A DNA stretch of 8,987 nucleotides. It comes from Collinsella aerofaciens. Its GTDB lineage: Bacteria; Actinomycetota; Coriobacteriia; Coriobacteriales; Coriobacteriaceae. The stretch covers positions 1 to 8,987 of the forward strand of contig RKAY01000126.1 in assembly GCA_014846205.1 (NCBI GenBank), given 5' to 3'. Shown here piece after piece: positions 1 to 6,498 of the stretch (within the stretch, counting starts at the first letter, position 1; every line of letters starts with the position of its first letter). Position numbers and translations under genes: made by a program. The notes under the pieces were generated by a model. That model had not been told where the DNA came from, ran no database searches, and saw only the letters and a list, made by a program, of their open reading frames with translations.

Positions 1-72
1 CCCGCCTATATCGTCCCGCGCGCAGTTTCGCAGCGCAGCGAGAATGTTTGAGCACGGGATGATATAGGCGGG
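1..72. repeat. 18-bp inverted repeat (hairpin) at the window edge
   Basis: Bases 1-18 pair with 55-72. The outer 12 bp (cccgcctatatc / gatataggcggg) are perfect, then comes one G-T wobble (13/60), then five more pairs. The loop is 36 nt. No T-run follows on either visible side, so this is not a standard intrinsic terminator. It could be a dispersed intergenic palindrome, the 3' hairpin of an upstream transcript or a protein-binding site. The element may continue left of the window, so its outer border is unknown. Confidence 0.6.
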
Positions 73-137
73 CGCCCCGGGGACTACGTTGTCGCTGCTT
101 GTCTCGCCCGGGTGCCGTCGGGCCAGGGAGGGGCGTC
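71..137 (+). other. GC-rich foldable stretch upstream of a terminator, unassigned
   Basis: Bases 71-78 (ggcgcccc) can pair with 130-137 (ggggcgtc) as an 8-bp closing stem with one G-U pair. Inside it, 106-110 (gcccg) pairs with 119-123 (cgggc). An intrinsic terminator follows 21 nt later. This resembles a leader RNA or small RNA ending in a terminator, but I recognise no riboswitch family. In GC-rich DNA such stems arise easily by chance. Bases 71-72 also belong to the preceding inverted repeat, so the two folds exclude each other at that point. Confidence 0.2.
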
Positions 138-158
138 TTCGCTGATAATTGCTTTGCT

Positions 159-196
159 GAAAGAGCTGCTTTTATTGCGGCTCTTTCTTTGGTTTT
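159..196 (+). terminator. Intrinsic terminator upstream of fmt
   Basis: An 11-bp stem joins 159-169 (gaaagagctgc) to 177-187 (gcggctctttc), with one G-U pair and a 7-nt loop (ttttatt). The T-rich stretch tttggtttt follows directly. The orientation ends plus-strand transcription arriving from the left, either from an upstream gene or from a short RNA in bases 1-158. It implies that fmt has its own promoter or depends on read-through. Confidence 0.65.
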
Positions 197-205
197 GGGT
201 ATATT
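175..205 (+). promoter_or_regulatory. Weak candidate promoter for fmt-rsmB
   Basis: TATATT (200-205) matches the -10 consensus at 5 of 6 bases and has a TG two bases upstream of the hexamer. The best upstream hexamer is TTGCGG (175-180), at an over-long 19-bp spacing. It overlaps the terminator stem. A start near base 212 would give a leader of about 90 nt. The evidence is only hexamer similarity plus the need for a promoter after the terminator. Confidence 0.2.
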
Positions 206-301
206 TGTTCTTGTTGAAATGTTATTGCGGATGGGCTGGGTACTTGGCTTTCCGCTGTTATTTGTAGCCGTCTCGGCTTTGGTTGAGGGGAGACGTTCTT
301 T

Positions 302-1222
302 ATGCGTATTGTGTTTATGGGTACGCCTGATTTTGCGGTGCCTTCGTTGACTTCGCTCGTCGAGGCTGGGAATGAGATTGCGCTCGTAATTACTCGTCCC
401 GATGCTGTTCGTGGGCGTGGTAAGAAGCTGGAGCCGTCTCCTGTTAAGGCCAAGGCCCTTGAGCTGGGGTTGCCGGTTGTTGAGGCAAATCGTATGACGC
501 CGGACGTCATCGATCAGCTCGAGGCTGCCGATGCCGATATTTTCTGTGTGGCTGCCTATGGTTGCATTTTGCCTGATGAGGTGCTGCATATGGCGCCGCT
601 TGGTATTGTGAATGTTCATGCCTCGCTGCTGCCTCGTTGGCGTGGGGCTGCTCCTATTCAGCGTGTCATTCTTGCTGGCGATGAGGTTGCTGGCGTTTCT
701 ATTATGCGCATTGGGCATGGCGTGGATACCGGCGCCTATTGTGCGCAGGCCTCGACCTCGGTTGCCGGTAAGCATGCCGAGGCGCTGACTATGGAGCTCG
801 CTGAGCTCGGCGGCAAACTGCTTGCCGATACGCTTCCTTCTCTTGCCGATGGCACCGCCGTGTGGACTGAACAGGATGAGGCGCTCGTTACCCATGCTGC
901 CAAGATTTCTAAGCAAGAGATGCGCCTGGATCCGCACATGGCGGCGCTTGATTGCGTGCGCCATGTGCTGGCTTCGTCCGATACCGCGCCTGCTCGTTGC
1001 GTGATTGCCGGTAAGACCGTGCGCGTGCTCGATGCTGCGCCTGCTGATGTGTCGCTCGGCGAGGGTCAGGTTCTCGTTAAGGCCAAGCGTGTTTACCTGG
1101 GCCTTTCTGATGGCTCGGTTGAACTGCTCGAGGTTAAGCCTGATGGCAAGCGTGCCATGTCTGCTTCTGCCTGGGCCGCCGGCCTACAGGGTGCCGATCT
1201 TTCGTGGGGTGTTTTGTCATGA
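302..1222 (+). CDS. fmt: Methionyl-tRNA formyltransferase
   Basis: Fmt transfers a formyl group from 10-formyltetrahydrofolate to Met-tRNAfMet, giving the initiator tRNA for bacterial translation. It acts in the cytoplasm. The 306 residues are close to the usual ~310. The N-terminus MRIVFMGTPDFAVPSL is typical. The basic loop RGRGKKL (37-43) matches the tRNA-contacting loop of the family. The catalytic set of the formyltransferase fold is present: N104 and H106 in NVHASLLPRWRGAAPIQ, and D142 in GVDTG. Residues from about 205 onward form the C-terminal OB-like tRNA-binding domain, beginning near HAAKISKQEMRLD. The ATG has a good Shine-Dalgarno (gagggga around 285-291) about 10 nt upstream. The stop codon overlaps the rsmB start (ATGA), indicating one transcript and coupled translation. 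No deformylase gene is visible here; it may lie left of the window. Codons ending in T are common in this gene compared with the minus-strand genes. Confidence 0.97.
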   Translation: MRIVFMGTPDFAVPSLTSLVEAGNEIALVITRPDAVRGRGKKLEPSPVKAKALELGLPVVEANRMTPDVIDQLEAADADIFCVAAYGCILPDEVLHMAPLGIVNVHASLLPRWRGAAPIQRVILAGDEVAGVSIMRIGHGVDTGAYCAQASTSVAGKHAEALTMELAELGGKLLADTLPSLADGTAVWTEQDEALVTHAAKISKQEMRLDPHMAALDCVRHVLASSDTAPARCVIAGKTVRVLDAAPADVSLGEGQVLVKAKRVYLGLSDGSVELLEVKPDGKRAMSASAWAAGLQGADLSWGVLS

Positions 1223-2619
1223 GCAAGCTGTCTCCCGCGCGCAAGCTTGCGCTCGATGTGTTGATGGAGGCCGATCGCCGCGGCATGTACGCGCGCGATG
1301 TGCTCTCGTCCCGTGCTTCCGCCAAGGCCATTGACCAGCGCGATTCTGCTTTTGCCGCTCGTTTGGCACTGGGCGTTGCAGCCACCCAGGGCATTTTGGA
1401 TGAGCTGCTCGACCAGTTTCTTGATAAGCCCAAAAAGGTTGCGCCGCGTGTGCGCATGGCACTTCGTATCTCGGCCTTCGAGATGCTCTATCTGCATACG
1501 CCGGGTCGTGTTGCGGTGAGTCAGGGCGTTGAGCTTGTGCGCAGCGGCGCTAAGTCTGCCGCTGGCTTGGCCAATGCCGTGCTGCATAAGGTTGCGGACA
1601 ACGTCGAGGATTTTGCCGCCGCGGCGGATGCCGATGAGTCCGAGCGTCGCCTGGTGCGCCTGTCGCGCCTGATGGGTCTGCCGCGCTGGCTTTGCGCTCG
1701 CATTATGGCATCGTTCGACACGCCCGAGGGCGTGCTTAACTTTGCCGGTAACTTGGCACCTGCGCCGCTGGCTTTGCACGAGAACGCTTTTGCGACCAAG
1801 CCCGATCCGTTTATCTCCCAGCTTGTGGCACCCGTGTTCCCGGGTTGCCATGCCCCGGTCGATGCTCAGGTTACGGTTGCGTCGGGCGTGTTTGAGCGCG
1901 CTGCTGCCGTTGCCTCGGACCTTAACGCCCAGCTCATCGCTACCGCGGCGACCCGTCCCGGGCGCAGCCTGGAGATCGGTGCCGGTCGTGGAACCAAGAC
2001 CTATGTAATGATGTGCCAGGCCAAACGTGCCGGCTACGACCGTCAGCATACGGCGCTCGATCTGCATGATCGTAAATGTGACCAGAATCTCGCGCGCCTG
2101 CATAAGGCGGGCATTACAGGTGTTCGTACCATCTCGGGCGATGCCTGCGAGCTCGACGAGGTGCTTACGTCGTTTGATGCCATGCTTGGCAAACCTGCCC
2201 TGTTCGATACGGTTTTTATCGATGCCCCGTGCTCGGGCACCGGCACCATGCGCCGTCATCCCGAGATTCCGTGGCGCCTGACCGAAAAGGATGTGACGGT
2301 TGAGCTGCCCAAGCTGCAGCTGACGATGCTCAAGGAAGCCGCTGCGCGCGTGGCTGCTGGTGGCGAGCTCATCTATGCAACATGCTCGGTCTTCGACGAG
2401 GAGAACACGCAGGTGGTGGATGCCTTCCTGACCTCTCCCGAGGGCGCTGGCTTTAGCGTGGCGCCGCTCTCCGAGGCACAGATTCTGCAACTCCCCGAGT
2501 TCGATCAGGCCAAGAAGCTCGTATCCGTACGCCAGAACGATCGAGGCCTCTTCCAAAGCGTGCCGGTTAACGCCGACTCCTACGACGGCCACTTCTGCGC
2601 CAGGCTGGTCCGCAACTAA
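1219..2619 (+). CDS. rsmB: 16S rRNA (cytosine-C5)-methyltransferase RsmB, divergent motif I
   Basis: This is an S-adenosylmethionine-dependent m5C methyltransferase of the RsmB/Sun/Fmu family, which modifies the 16S rRNA position equivalent to E. coli C967. The protein has 466 residues. Residues 1 to about 135 form the NusB-like RNA-binding domain, with typical AR.LAL and RMALRISAFEMLYL stretches. The Rossmann methyltransferase domain follows. Motif IV is DAPCSGTGTMRRHPEIPW (C338) and motif VI is YATCSVFDEENTQVV (C389); by family knowledge the motif VI cysteine is the nucleophile and the motif IV cysteine helps product release. D281 and D308 sit where cofactor-contacting acidic residues are expected. 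Motif I reads LEIGAGRGTKT (251-261) instead of the usual DLCAAPGGKT. I chose the ATG that overlaps the fmt stop (ATGA) rather than an in-frame GTG at 1204, because the overlap is a classic coupled start and ggggtg lies about 9 nt upstream. Confidence 0.92.
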   Translation: MSKLSPARKLALDVLMEADRRGMYARDVLSSRASAKAIDQRDSAFAARLALGVAATQGILDELLDQFLDKPKKVAPRVRMALRISAFEMLYLHTPGRVAVSQGVELVRSGAKSAAGLANAVLHKVADNVEDFAAAADADESERRLVRLSRLMGLPRWLCARIMASFDTPEGVLNFAGNLAPAPLALHENAFATKPDPFISQLVAPVFPGCHAPVDAQVTVASGVFERAAAVASDLNAQLIATAATRPGRSLEIGAGRGTKTYVMMCQAKRAGYDRQHTALDLHDRKCDQNLARLHKAGITGVRTISGDACELDEVLTSFDAMLGKPALFDTVFIDAPCSGTGTMRRHPEIPWRLTEKDVTVELPKLQLTMLKEAAARVAAGGELIYATCSVFDEENTQVVDAFLTSPEGAGFSVAPLSEAQILQLPEFDQAKKLVSVRQNDRGLFQSVPVNADSYDGHFCARLVRN

Positions 2620-2692
2620 CTACTAAGTTGCGGTGAAATAGGGATTGAATAGCGGCTTCCACCCGCCAAACAGTCCTTATTTCACCGCAACT
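2610..2692. repeat. 67-nt near-perfect palindrome with an alternative third arm
   Basis: Bases 2626-2647 pair with 2671-2692 over 22 bp, with two G-U pairs. The outer 15 bp (agttgcggtgaaata) are perfect. The apex forms another 4-bp stem, gcgg (2652-2655) with ccgc (2663-2666). A third arm, ccgcaact at 2610-2617, spans the rsmB stop codon. It is identical to 2685-2692 and can pair with 2626-2633 instead, so two folds compete. No T-run follows on either strand. It lies between convergent genes and could be a dispersed intergenic palindrome (REP- or MITE-like), an mRNA 3'-end stabiliser or a T-tract-less terminator for rsmB. Confidence 0.7.
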
Positions 2693-2732
2693 CATAAGGA
2701 AACCTGGCAGATAATTAGCTACCCATAGCGCA

Positions 2733-2769
2733 AAGAAATAGCCCCGCGATCGGTGTCGGTCGCGGGGCT
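2733..2769 (-). terminator. Intrinsic terminator of the zinc-ribbon gene
   Basis: Read on the minus strand, a perfect 10-bp GC-rich stem (agccccgcga / tcgcggggct, 2769-2760 with 2749-2740) with a 10-nt loop is followed by atttcttt. It begins 9 nt after the stop codon of the 2779-3015 gene. On the plus strand the trailing sequence gattggtttct is only weakly T-rich. It may therefore act in both directions and also stop rsmB read-through. Confidence 0.8.
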
Positions 2770-2778
2770 GATTGGTTT

Positions 2779-3015
2779 CTAGTGGTTGTGCGGGCAGTTG
2801 GCGCAGCAGCCGCTGGTGGCGTTGGTGCTGGAACCACCACTGCGCTGGTCGGTGTTGTAGAAGCCGCTGCCCTCAAACTTGATGCCGCTGGCCGAGAACG
2901 TCTTGGTCGCCGGAGCGCCGCAGCTCGGGCACACGACCTCGGGAGTCTCGGACATGGGATGCTCAACCTCAAACACGTTGCCGCAGCTCGAGCATTTGTA
3001 ATCGTAGCGCGCCAT
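2779..3015 (-). CDS. FmdB-family zinc ribbon protein
   Basis: This 78-residue protein starts MARYDYKCSSCG, the hallmark of the FmdB/CxxC-CxxC-SSSS zinc ribbon family. The cysteine pairs C8/C11 and C29/C32 should bind one zinc ion. FmdB was first named as a putative regulator of formamidase or amidase genes, but for most members, including this one, no function is established. After the ribbon comes a Gly/Ser-rich segment (41-68: SGIKFEGSGFYNTD, then SGGSS), as is common in the family. It ends in CCANCPHNH (70-78), a second small Cys/His cluster. A strong Shine-Dalgarno (aaggaag) lies about 5 nt before the ATG. The gene is 88 nt downstream of the GH13-GH77 gene on the same strand, with a hairpin between them, and has its own terminator. 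I saw no clear promoter in that gap, so it may be partly read through from upstream. No link to glycogen metabolism is shown. Confidence 0.9.
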   Translation of the reverse strand: MARYDYKCSSCGNVFEVEHPMSETPEVVCPSCGAPATKTFSASGIKFEGSGFYNTDQRSGGSSTNATSGCCANCPHNH

Positions 3016-3034
3016 AATACTTCCTTTTCAGCAC

Positions 3035-3059
3035 AAAGCGGGCAGATCACTCTGCCCGC
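3035..3059 (-). terminator. Perfect 9-bp hairpin after the GH13-GH77 gene; weak terminator or leader element
   Basis: gcgggcaga and tctgcccgc (3038-3046 / 3051-3059) form a perfect 9-bp stem with a 4-nt loop. It lies 45 nt past the GH13-GH77 stop and 23 nt before the zinc-ribbon start. On the minus strand only tttgtgct follows, so termination would be weak. A stretch of five T residues precedes the stem instead. It could be a partial terminator that lowers expression of the downstream gene, an mRNA-processing hairpin or an operator. Confidence 0.4.
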
Positions 3060-3103
3060 AAAAATTCAAACGTCTGTAACTGTACCCTATATCGGGCGTT
3101 TTA

Positions 3104-6100
3104 TCACGCCTCGCCCCAGAATCTATGGGTGTTGCGCAGGAGCTGTGCGGTTTTGCCCTCGGCGGCCGCAACGTCGGCCTCGTCAGCCTGCCAGGTCCAG
3201 TTGCCCGTGGCCACGCCCGGTACGTTCATGCGCGCTTCGTCGCCAAGCCCCAGGACATCCTGCAGCGGCATCATCACCAGGGGAGCGTCGCTTGCCAGCG
3301 CGTCGCTCATCAGTTTGGCCGCCACCTCAACACCGCTCGGCTCATCGCCGCCCGCAAAGGAACGCGTGCACCAACCGGCGAGCGTCGACGTATCGTGCGT
3401 CGAGGTGTACAGGATCTTGCCAGGCGTGGGATGCACGCCACAACGAACGTCGTAGTCGCTAAACTCCAGCACGTCCATGCCGGGGAAACCGCAGGTCGAA
3501 GCCATTGCGCGAACACCGGGCGTCAAATAGCCCAGATCCTCGGCGATAAAGTTGAGCGGCCCCAGCTCGTCGTAGGCGGTCTGGAACAGGTCCTTGCCCG
3601 GGCCTGCCAGCCAGCGTCCGTCGGCGCAAGCCTTGCCCGCGGGGACGCTAAAGTAGCTGTGGAAGCCCAGGAAGTGATCCAGGCGCACGCGGTCGTAGAG
3701 CGAAAACGCACGACGCAGGCGATCCATCCACCAGCTATAGCCGTTCTGCTTCATGTGATCCCAGCGGAACGTCGGGTTGCCCCACACCTGGCCCTCGGGC
3801 GCAAAGTTGTCGGGCGGCGCACCGGAGATCTCGATTGCCTTGCCGGTATCGGACAGCCAGAAGTTCTCGGGTTCACTCCACGCGTCGGCCGAATCGTCGG
3901 ACACGTACATAGGAATATCGCCGATGACCTCGATGCCCTTCTTGTGCGCATAGTTCATGAGCTCGCACCAAGCAAGGTCAAAGCGGTACTGCATGTACGC
4001 CTGAAGCTCGGCCTCGTCGTGGAAGCGCTTGTCGTCGATCAGATGCTCGTTGTAGCGCGCGACATCTGCCGGCCAATCGTGGCGCGACTCGCCCTCAAAG
4101 TACTTCTTAACGGCCATGTAGACGCAGTACTTCTCGAGCCAATCGGCATTGCGATGTTTAAACGCGGTGTACAGCGGGTCGGCATCCTCGCCGCCGCGGG
4201 TCTTCCAGACAGCAAAGTCGGCGGCCAGCTCCTCGTGAGTCTCGGGCAGTAGGTCGATGTTGCCCGCAAAAGCCGAGGGCCCGGCATAGGGGGAGCGGAA
4301 GAAATCCGTCGGGTTGACGGGCAGGACCTGCCAGTACCGCATGCCCATGGCGGTCAGATGGTCGATAAAGCGACGCGTGGGTGCGCCGATCGTACCCGGC
4401 TTGCCATCGTCAGTCGGAACCGAGGTGATGTGGCACACGACGCCCGCGCCGTGATCGAGCGGCTCTTGCAGGCGCTGCTCGGCGTGGTGATAGATGATCG
4501 ACGACCCCAGCGGATACAGATCGAGCGTGACGGTACCGTTGTGGATTTCGCACTCGTGGCCGCTGATCACGTCGCTCGCACATTCGCCGAGCGCCGGGAT
4601 CGTCACGCAGTGCGAATTGCGCAGGCTGCGGTTGATGATAACCGTCGCGGCCTCACCGTCTTTACCGGTGCGCGTATAGGCGAGTACCTCGTCGTTGAGC
4701 GCGAAGGCCTTGATTTCGCCGTCAACCATAAACGGCAGGGCGCGGCGCACGGCCGAGGCGTTTTTAAGGATAGCGAGTGTATCGAAGTCATGCAGGTCTT
4801 TCTTCATGGGCAGCGTGCGGCGATTGCCCGGATCCGTCAGGCCCTCAAGGCCGTACTCGTCGCCATAGTAAATCGACGGCACGCCGGGGAACGTCATCTG
4901 CATGAGCGTTGCAAGCCAAAAACGGCTCTTGGCCAGGCCCATCGAGTTCTCGTCCAGGCGCCACTTGCTGCGCTCGCTCTCGGGCAGCTGCGACTCGTCG
5001 GGGCCGCCGCCGAGCACCGAGATGATGCGCGGACGGTCGTGGCTCGAAAGCAGATTGAGCGCGCAGGACAGGGCCTCGCGCGGATAATTCTCGCGAAGGG
5101 TCTCGATATCCTCGGCCGCCTGGTAGGCGTTTTTGTAGCCCATCAAAAAGCCGATGACCATGTCGCGGAAGGGGTAATCCATAGCCGAGTCAAGCTCGGA
5201 TCCCTGTAGATACCGGCGCAAATGGCCATAGCTGATCTTGTTGGAGGCGTCTTCCCAGACCTCGCCGAGCAGCAGCGCGTCGGGCTTCTCGGCGATCACG
5301 GCCTTTTTGATTTCGGCCAGGAAGTCATCGGAAAGCTCGTCGGCCACATCCAGGCGCCAGCCATGGGCACCGGCGCGCAGCCATTTACGAATCACGCCGT
5401 CCTTGCCTAGGATCCGCTCGCGTACCAGCTCGGAGCTCTCATTGATGGCGGGCATATTGCCTACGCCCCACCAGCAGTCGTACGAGCCGTCCTCGTGGAA
5501 ATAAAACGCATCGCGCCACGGCGAATCCTCGCTCTGCCAGGCACCAACGCCGGGGTAGTTGCCGTAGCGGTTGAAGTAGATCGAATCGTCGCCCGTGTGG
5601 TTGAACACACCGTCCAGAATGATGGATATGCCGAGTTTTTCGGCCGCCTGACACAGCTCGGTAAAGTCCTGCTCGGTGCCCAGGATCGGGTCGATCTTGG
5701 TGTAGTCGGCCGTGTCGTAGCGGTGGTTGCTCGCGGCTTCAAAGATGGGGTTGAGGTAGATGGCTGTAAAGCCCAACTCGGCGATGCGGGGCAGGTCTTC
5801 CTGGATGCCCTTGAGCGAGCCGCCGTAGAAGTCCCAGGTCTTGATGGAGCCGTCCTCGGCGCGCTCGTATACGGGCGGCTCGTTCCAGTCCTCGACCATG
5901 CGGCGCTGGATTCCGTTGCGCGGCTTTTCGACCTGAGCCAGCGTGCGCTCGCGCCAGTGCTCGTCGCGGGCATAGCGATCGGGGAAGATTTGGTAGACCA
6001 TGCCGCGCTCGTACCACTCGGGTCGAACTTCGCGGTGCTTATAGACGGTGATCTGGAACGACGGTACCTCGGCGTAGTCGTAGGTTACGCCCTCGCCGCC

Positions 6101-6400
6101 TGTGCGGCCCTGCGGTGCGCCCAGGCGAACCTCGGGCTGGCCCTCGATATTGCAGATAAAGCTGTACCAGATAAGACAGGGCTCGGTACACTCAAGCTCT
6201 ACGGAAAATATGCCGTCGCCTTCGTGCGTCATGGGATACCGAGACTCGCCGATCTCATCGACCCAGGTGCGCAGCGTAAGCGTTGCCTGGTTGGGGTCGG
6301 CATCCTCCAAGATCACCGAGAGCGAAACGGAAGTGCCAGTGGTCACAGCACCAAACGGAGTGCGAAACTGCGGCAGGCGGCTGTTGTGTATCAATCTCAT
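3104..6400 (-). CDS. malQ: Bifunctional GH13 alpha-amylase/neopullulanase-like and GH77 4-alpha-glucanotransferase
   Basis: Two complete glycoside hydrolases are fused in 1098 residues. Residues 1 to about 120 form a beta-rich N-terminal domain. About 125-640 form a GH13 barrel: MVYQIFPDRYA (134-144), region I DGVFNH (263-268), fifth region MPAIN (316-320, resembling neopullulanase MPKLN), region II GWRLDVADE with nucleophile D351, region III GEVW with acid/base E380, and region IV SSHD with D455. About 648-1098 is a GH77 amylomaltase: SPYAGPSAFAGN, GDIPMYVS, GAPPDNFAPEGQVWGNP, nucleophile D908 in RLDHF, acid/base E954 in AEDLG and D1003 in STHD. All catalytic residues of both halves are present. 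There is no signal peptide, so it should act in the cytoplasm, cutting and reshuffling maltodextrins or glycogen-derived chains. Similar fusions are often labelled GlgX/MalQ. The GH13 half could be a neopullulanase, maltodextrinase or debranching enzyme; sequence alone does not decide. The Shine-Dalgarno is weak (ctggac), which suggests modest or controlled translation. Confidence 0.93.
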   Translation of the reverse strand: MRLIHNSRLPQFRTPFGAVTTGTSVSLSVILEDADPNQATLTLRTWVDEIGESRYPMTHEGDGIFSVELECTEPCLIWYSFICNIEGQPEVRLGAPQGRTGGEGVTYDYAEVPSFQITVYKHREVRPEWYERGMVYQIFPDRYARDEHWRERTLAQVEKPRNGIQRRMVEDWNEPPVYERAEDGSIKTWDFYGGSLKGIQEDLPRIAELGFTAIYLNPIFEAASNHRYDTADYTKIDPILGTEQDFTELCQAAEKLGISIILDGVFNHTGDDSIYFNRYGNYPGVGAWQSEDSPWRDAFYFHEDGSYDCWWGVGNMPAINESSELVRERILGKDGVIRKWLRAGAHGWRLDVADELSDDFLAEIKKAVIAEKPDALLLGEVWEDASNKISYGHLRRYLQGSELDSAMDYPFRDMVIGFLMGYKNAYQAAEDIETLRENYPREALSCALNLLSSHDRPRIISVLGGGPDESQLPESERSKWRLDENSMGLAKSRFWLATLMQMTFPGVPSIYYGDEYGLEGLTDPGNRRTLPMKKDLHDFDTLAILKNASAVRRALPFMVDGEIKAFALNDEVLAYTRTGKDGEAATVIINRSLRNSHCVTIPALGECASDVISGHECEIHNGTVTLDLYPLGSSIIYHHAEQRLQEPLDHGAGVVCHITSVPTDDGKPGTIGAPTRRFIDHLTAMGMRYWQVLPVNPTDFFRSPYAGPSAFAGNIDLLPETHEELAADFAVWKTRGGEDADPLYTAFKHRNADWLEKYCVYMAVKKYFEGESRHDWPADVARYNEHLIDDKRFHDEAELQAYMQYRFDLAWCELMNYAHKKGIEVIGDIPMYVSDDSADAWSEPENFWLSDTGKAIEISGAPPDNFAPEGQVWGNPTFRWDHMKQNGYSWWMDRLRRAFSLYDRVRLDHFLGFHSYFSVPAGKACADGRWLAGPGKDLFQTAYDELGPLNFIAEDLGYLTPGVRAMASTCGFPGMDVLEFSDYDVRCGVHPTPGKILYTSTHDTSTLAGWCTRSFAGGDEPSGVEVAAKLMSDALASDAPLVMMPLQDVLGLGDEARMNVPGVATGNWTWQADEADVAAAEGKTAQLLRNTHRFWGEA

Positions 6401-6423
6401 AGTACGGTCCAGTTCAATAGAAT

Positions 6424-6441
6424 CATGGCCTGCTGGCCATG
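6424..6441 (-). promoter_or_regulatory. 7-bp palindrome in the leader of the GH13-GH77 gene
   Basis: catggcc and ggccatg (6424-6430 / 6435-6441) form a perfect 7-bp inverted repeat with a 4-nt spacer. It lies about 24 nt before the start codon and downstream of the candidate -10 box. That position fits a roadblock operator or a small hairpin in the 5' UTR. A short GC-rich palindrome can also arise by chance. Confidence 0.35.
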
Positions 6442-6461
6442 GGCTTTACGCACAGGATGTA

Positions 6462-6491
6462 AGTATATCTGTTGTACACAGGCTGTATAAA
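6462..6491 (-). promoter_or_regulatory. Candidate promoter of the GH13-GH77 gene
   Basis: On the minus strand, TTTATA (6491-6486, 4 of 6 matches to the -35 consensus) and TATACT (6467-6462, 5 of 6 matches to -10) are 18 bp apart. They lie in a conspicuously AT-rich patch within GC-rich DNA. The start would be near 6455, giving a leader of about 55 nt. The spacer holds an imperfect dyad around acaggctgt, flanked by gttgt and acaac, which could be a repressor or activator site. Confidence 0.4.
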
Positions 6492-6498
6492 CAACATC

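Noticed and set aside
1..51. Possible C-terminal end of an upstream plus-strand gene, with a stop at 49-51
   Set aside because: Only 16 codons are visible, they match no family I know, and another plus-strand frame also stays open to base 65. The region is better explained by its inverted repeat.
71..137. Known riboswitch or small RNA (THF, ZTP, T-box, SRP RNA)
   Set aside because: I compared the region with the conserved cores I know for these families and found no match.
99..350. Open frame of 83 codons ahead of and overlapping fmt
   Set aside because: It overlaps the fmt start out of frame, runs through the terminator hairpin, and has no recognisable domain or Shine-Dalgarno.
1204..1218. 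GTG start five codons upstream for rsmB
   Set aside because: The ATG in the ATGA overlap gives a standard coupled start; the extra residues (MGCFV) do not belong to the family.
1093..2592. 499-codon open frame on the minus strand opposite fmt and rsmB
   Set aside because: It is exactly antisense to strongly recognisable genes, its composition is a complement artefact of GC-rich codons, and it shows no domain I recognise.
2620..2778. Mobile element or attachment site suggested by the palindrome between convergent genes
   Set aside because: No transposase, target-site duplication or integrase-type core is visible. A non-autonomous MITE-like origin remains possible but is not shown.
3125..4252. 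Long plus-strand open frame under the GH77 half, with similar ones at 4358-5209, 5495-6490 and 8534-8980
   Set aside because: All lie opposite genes with complete catalytic motifs. Long antisense frames are expected with this codon use.
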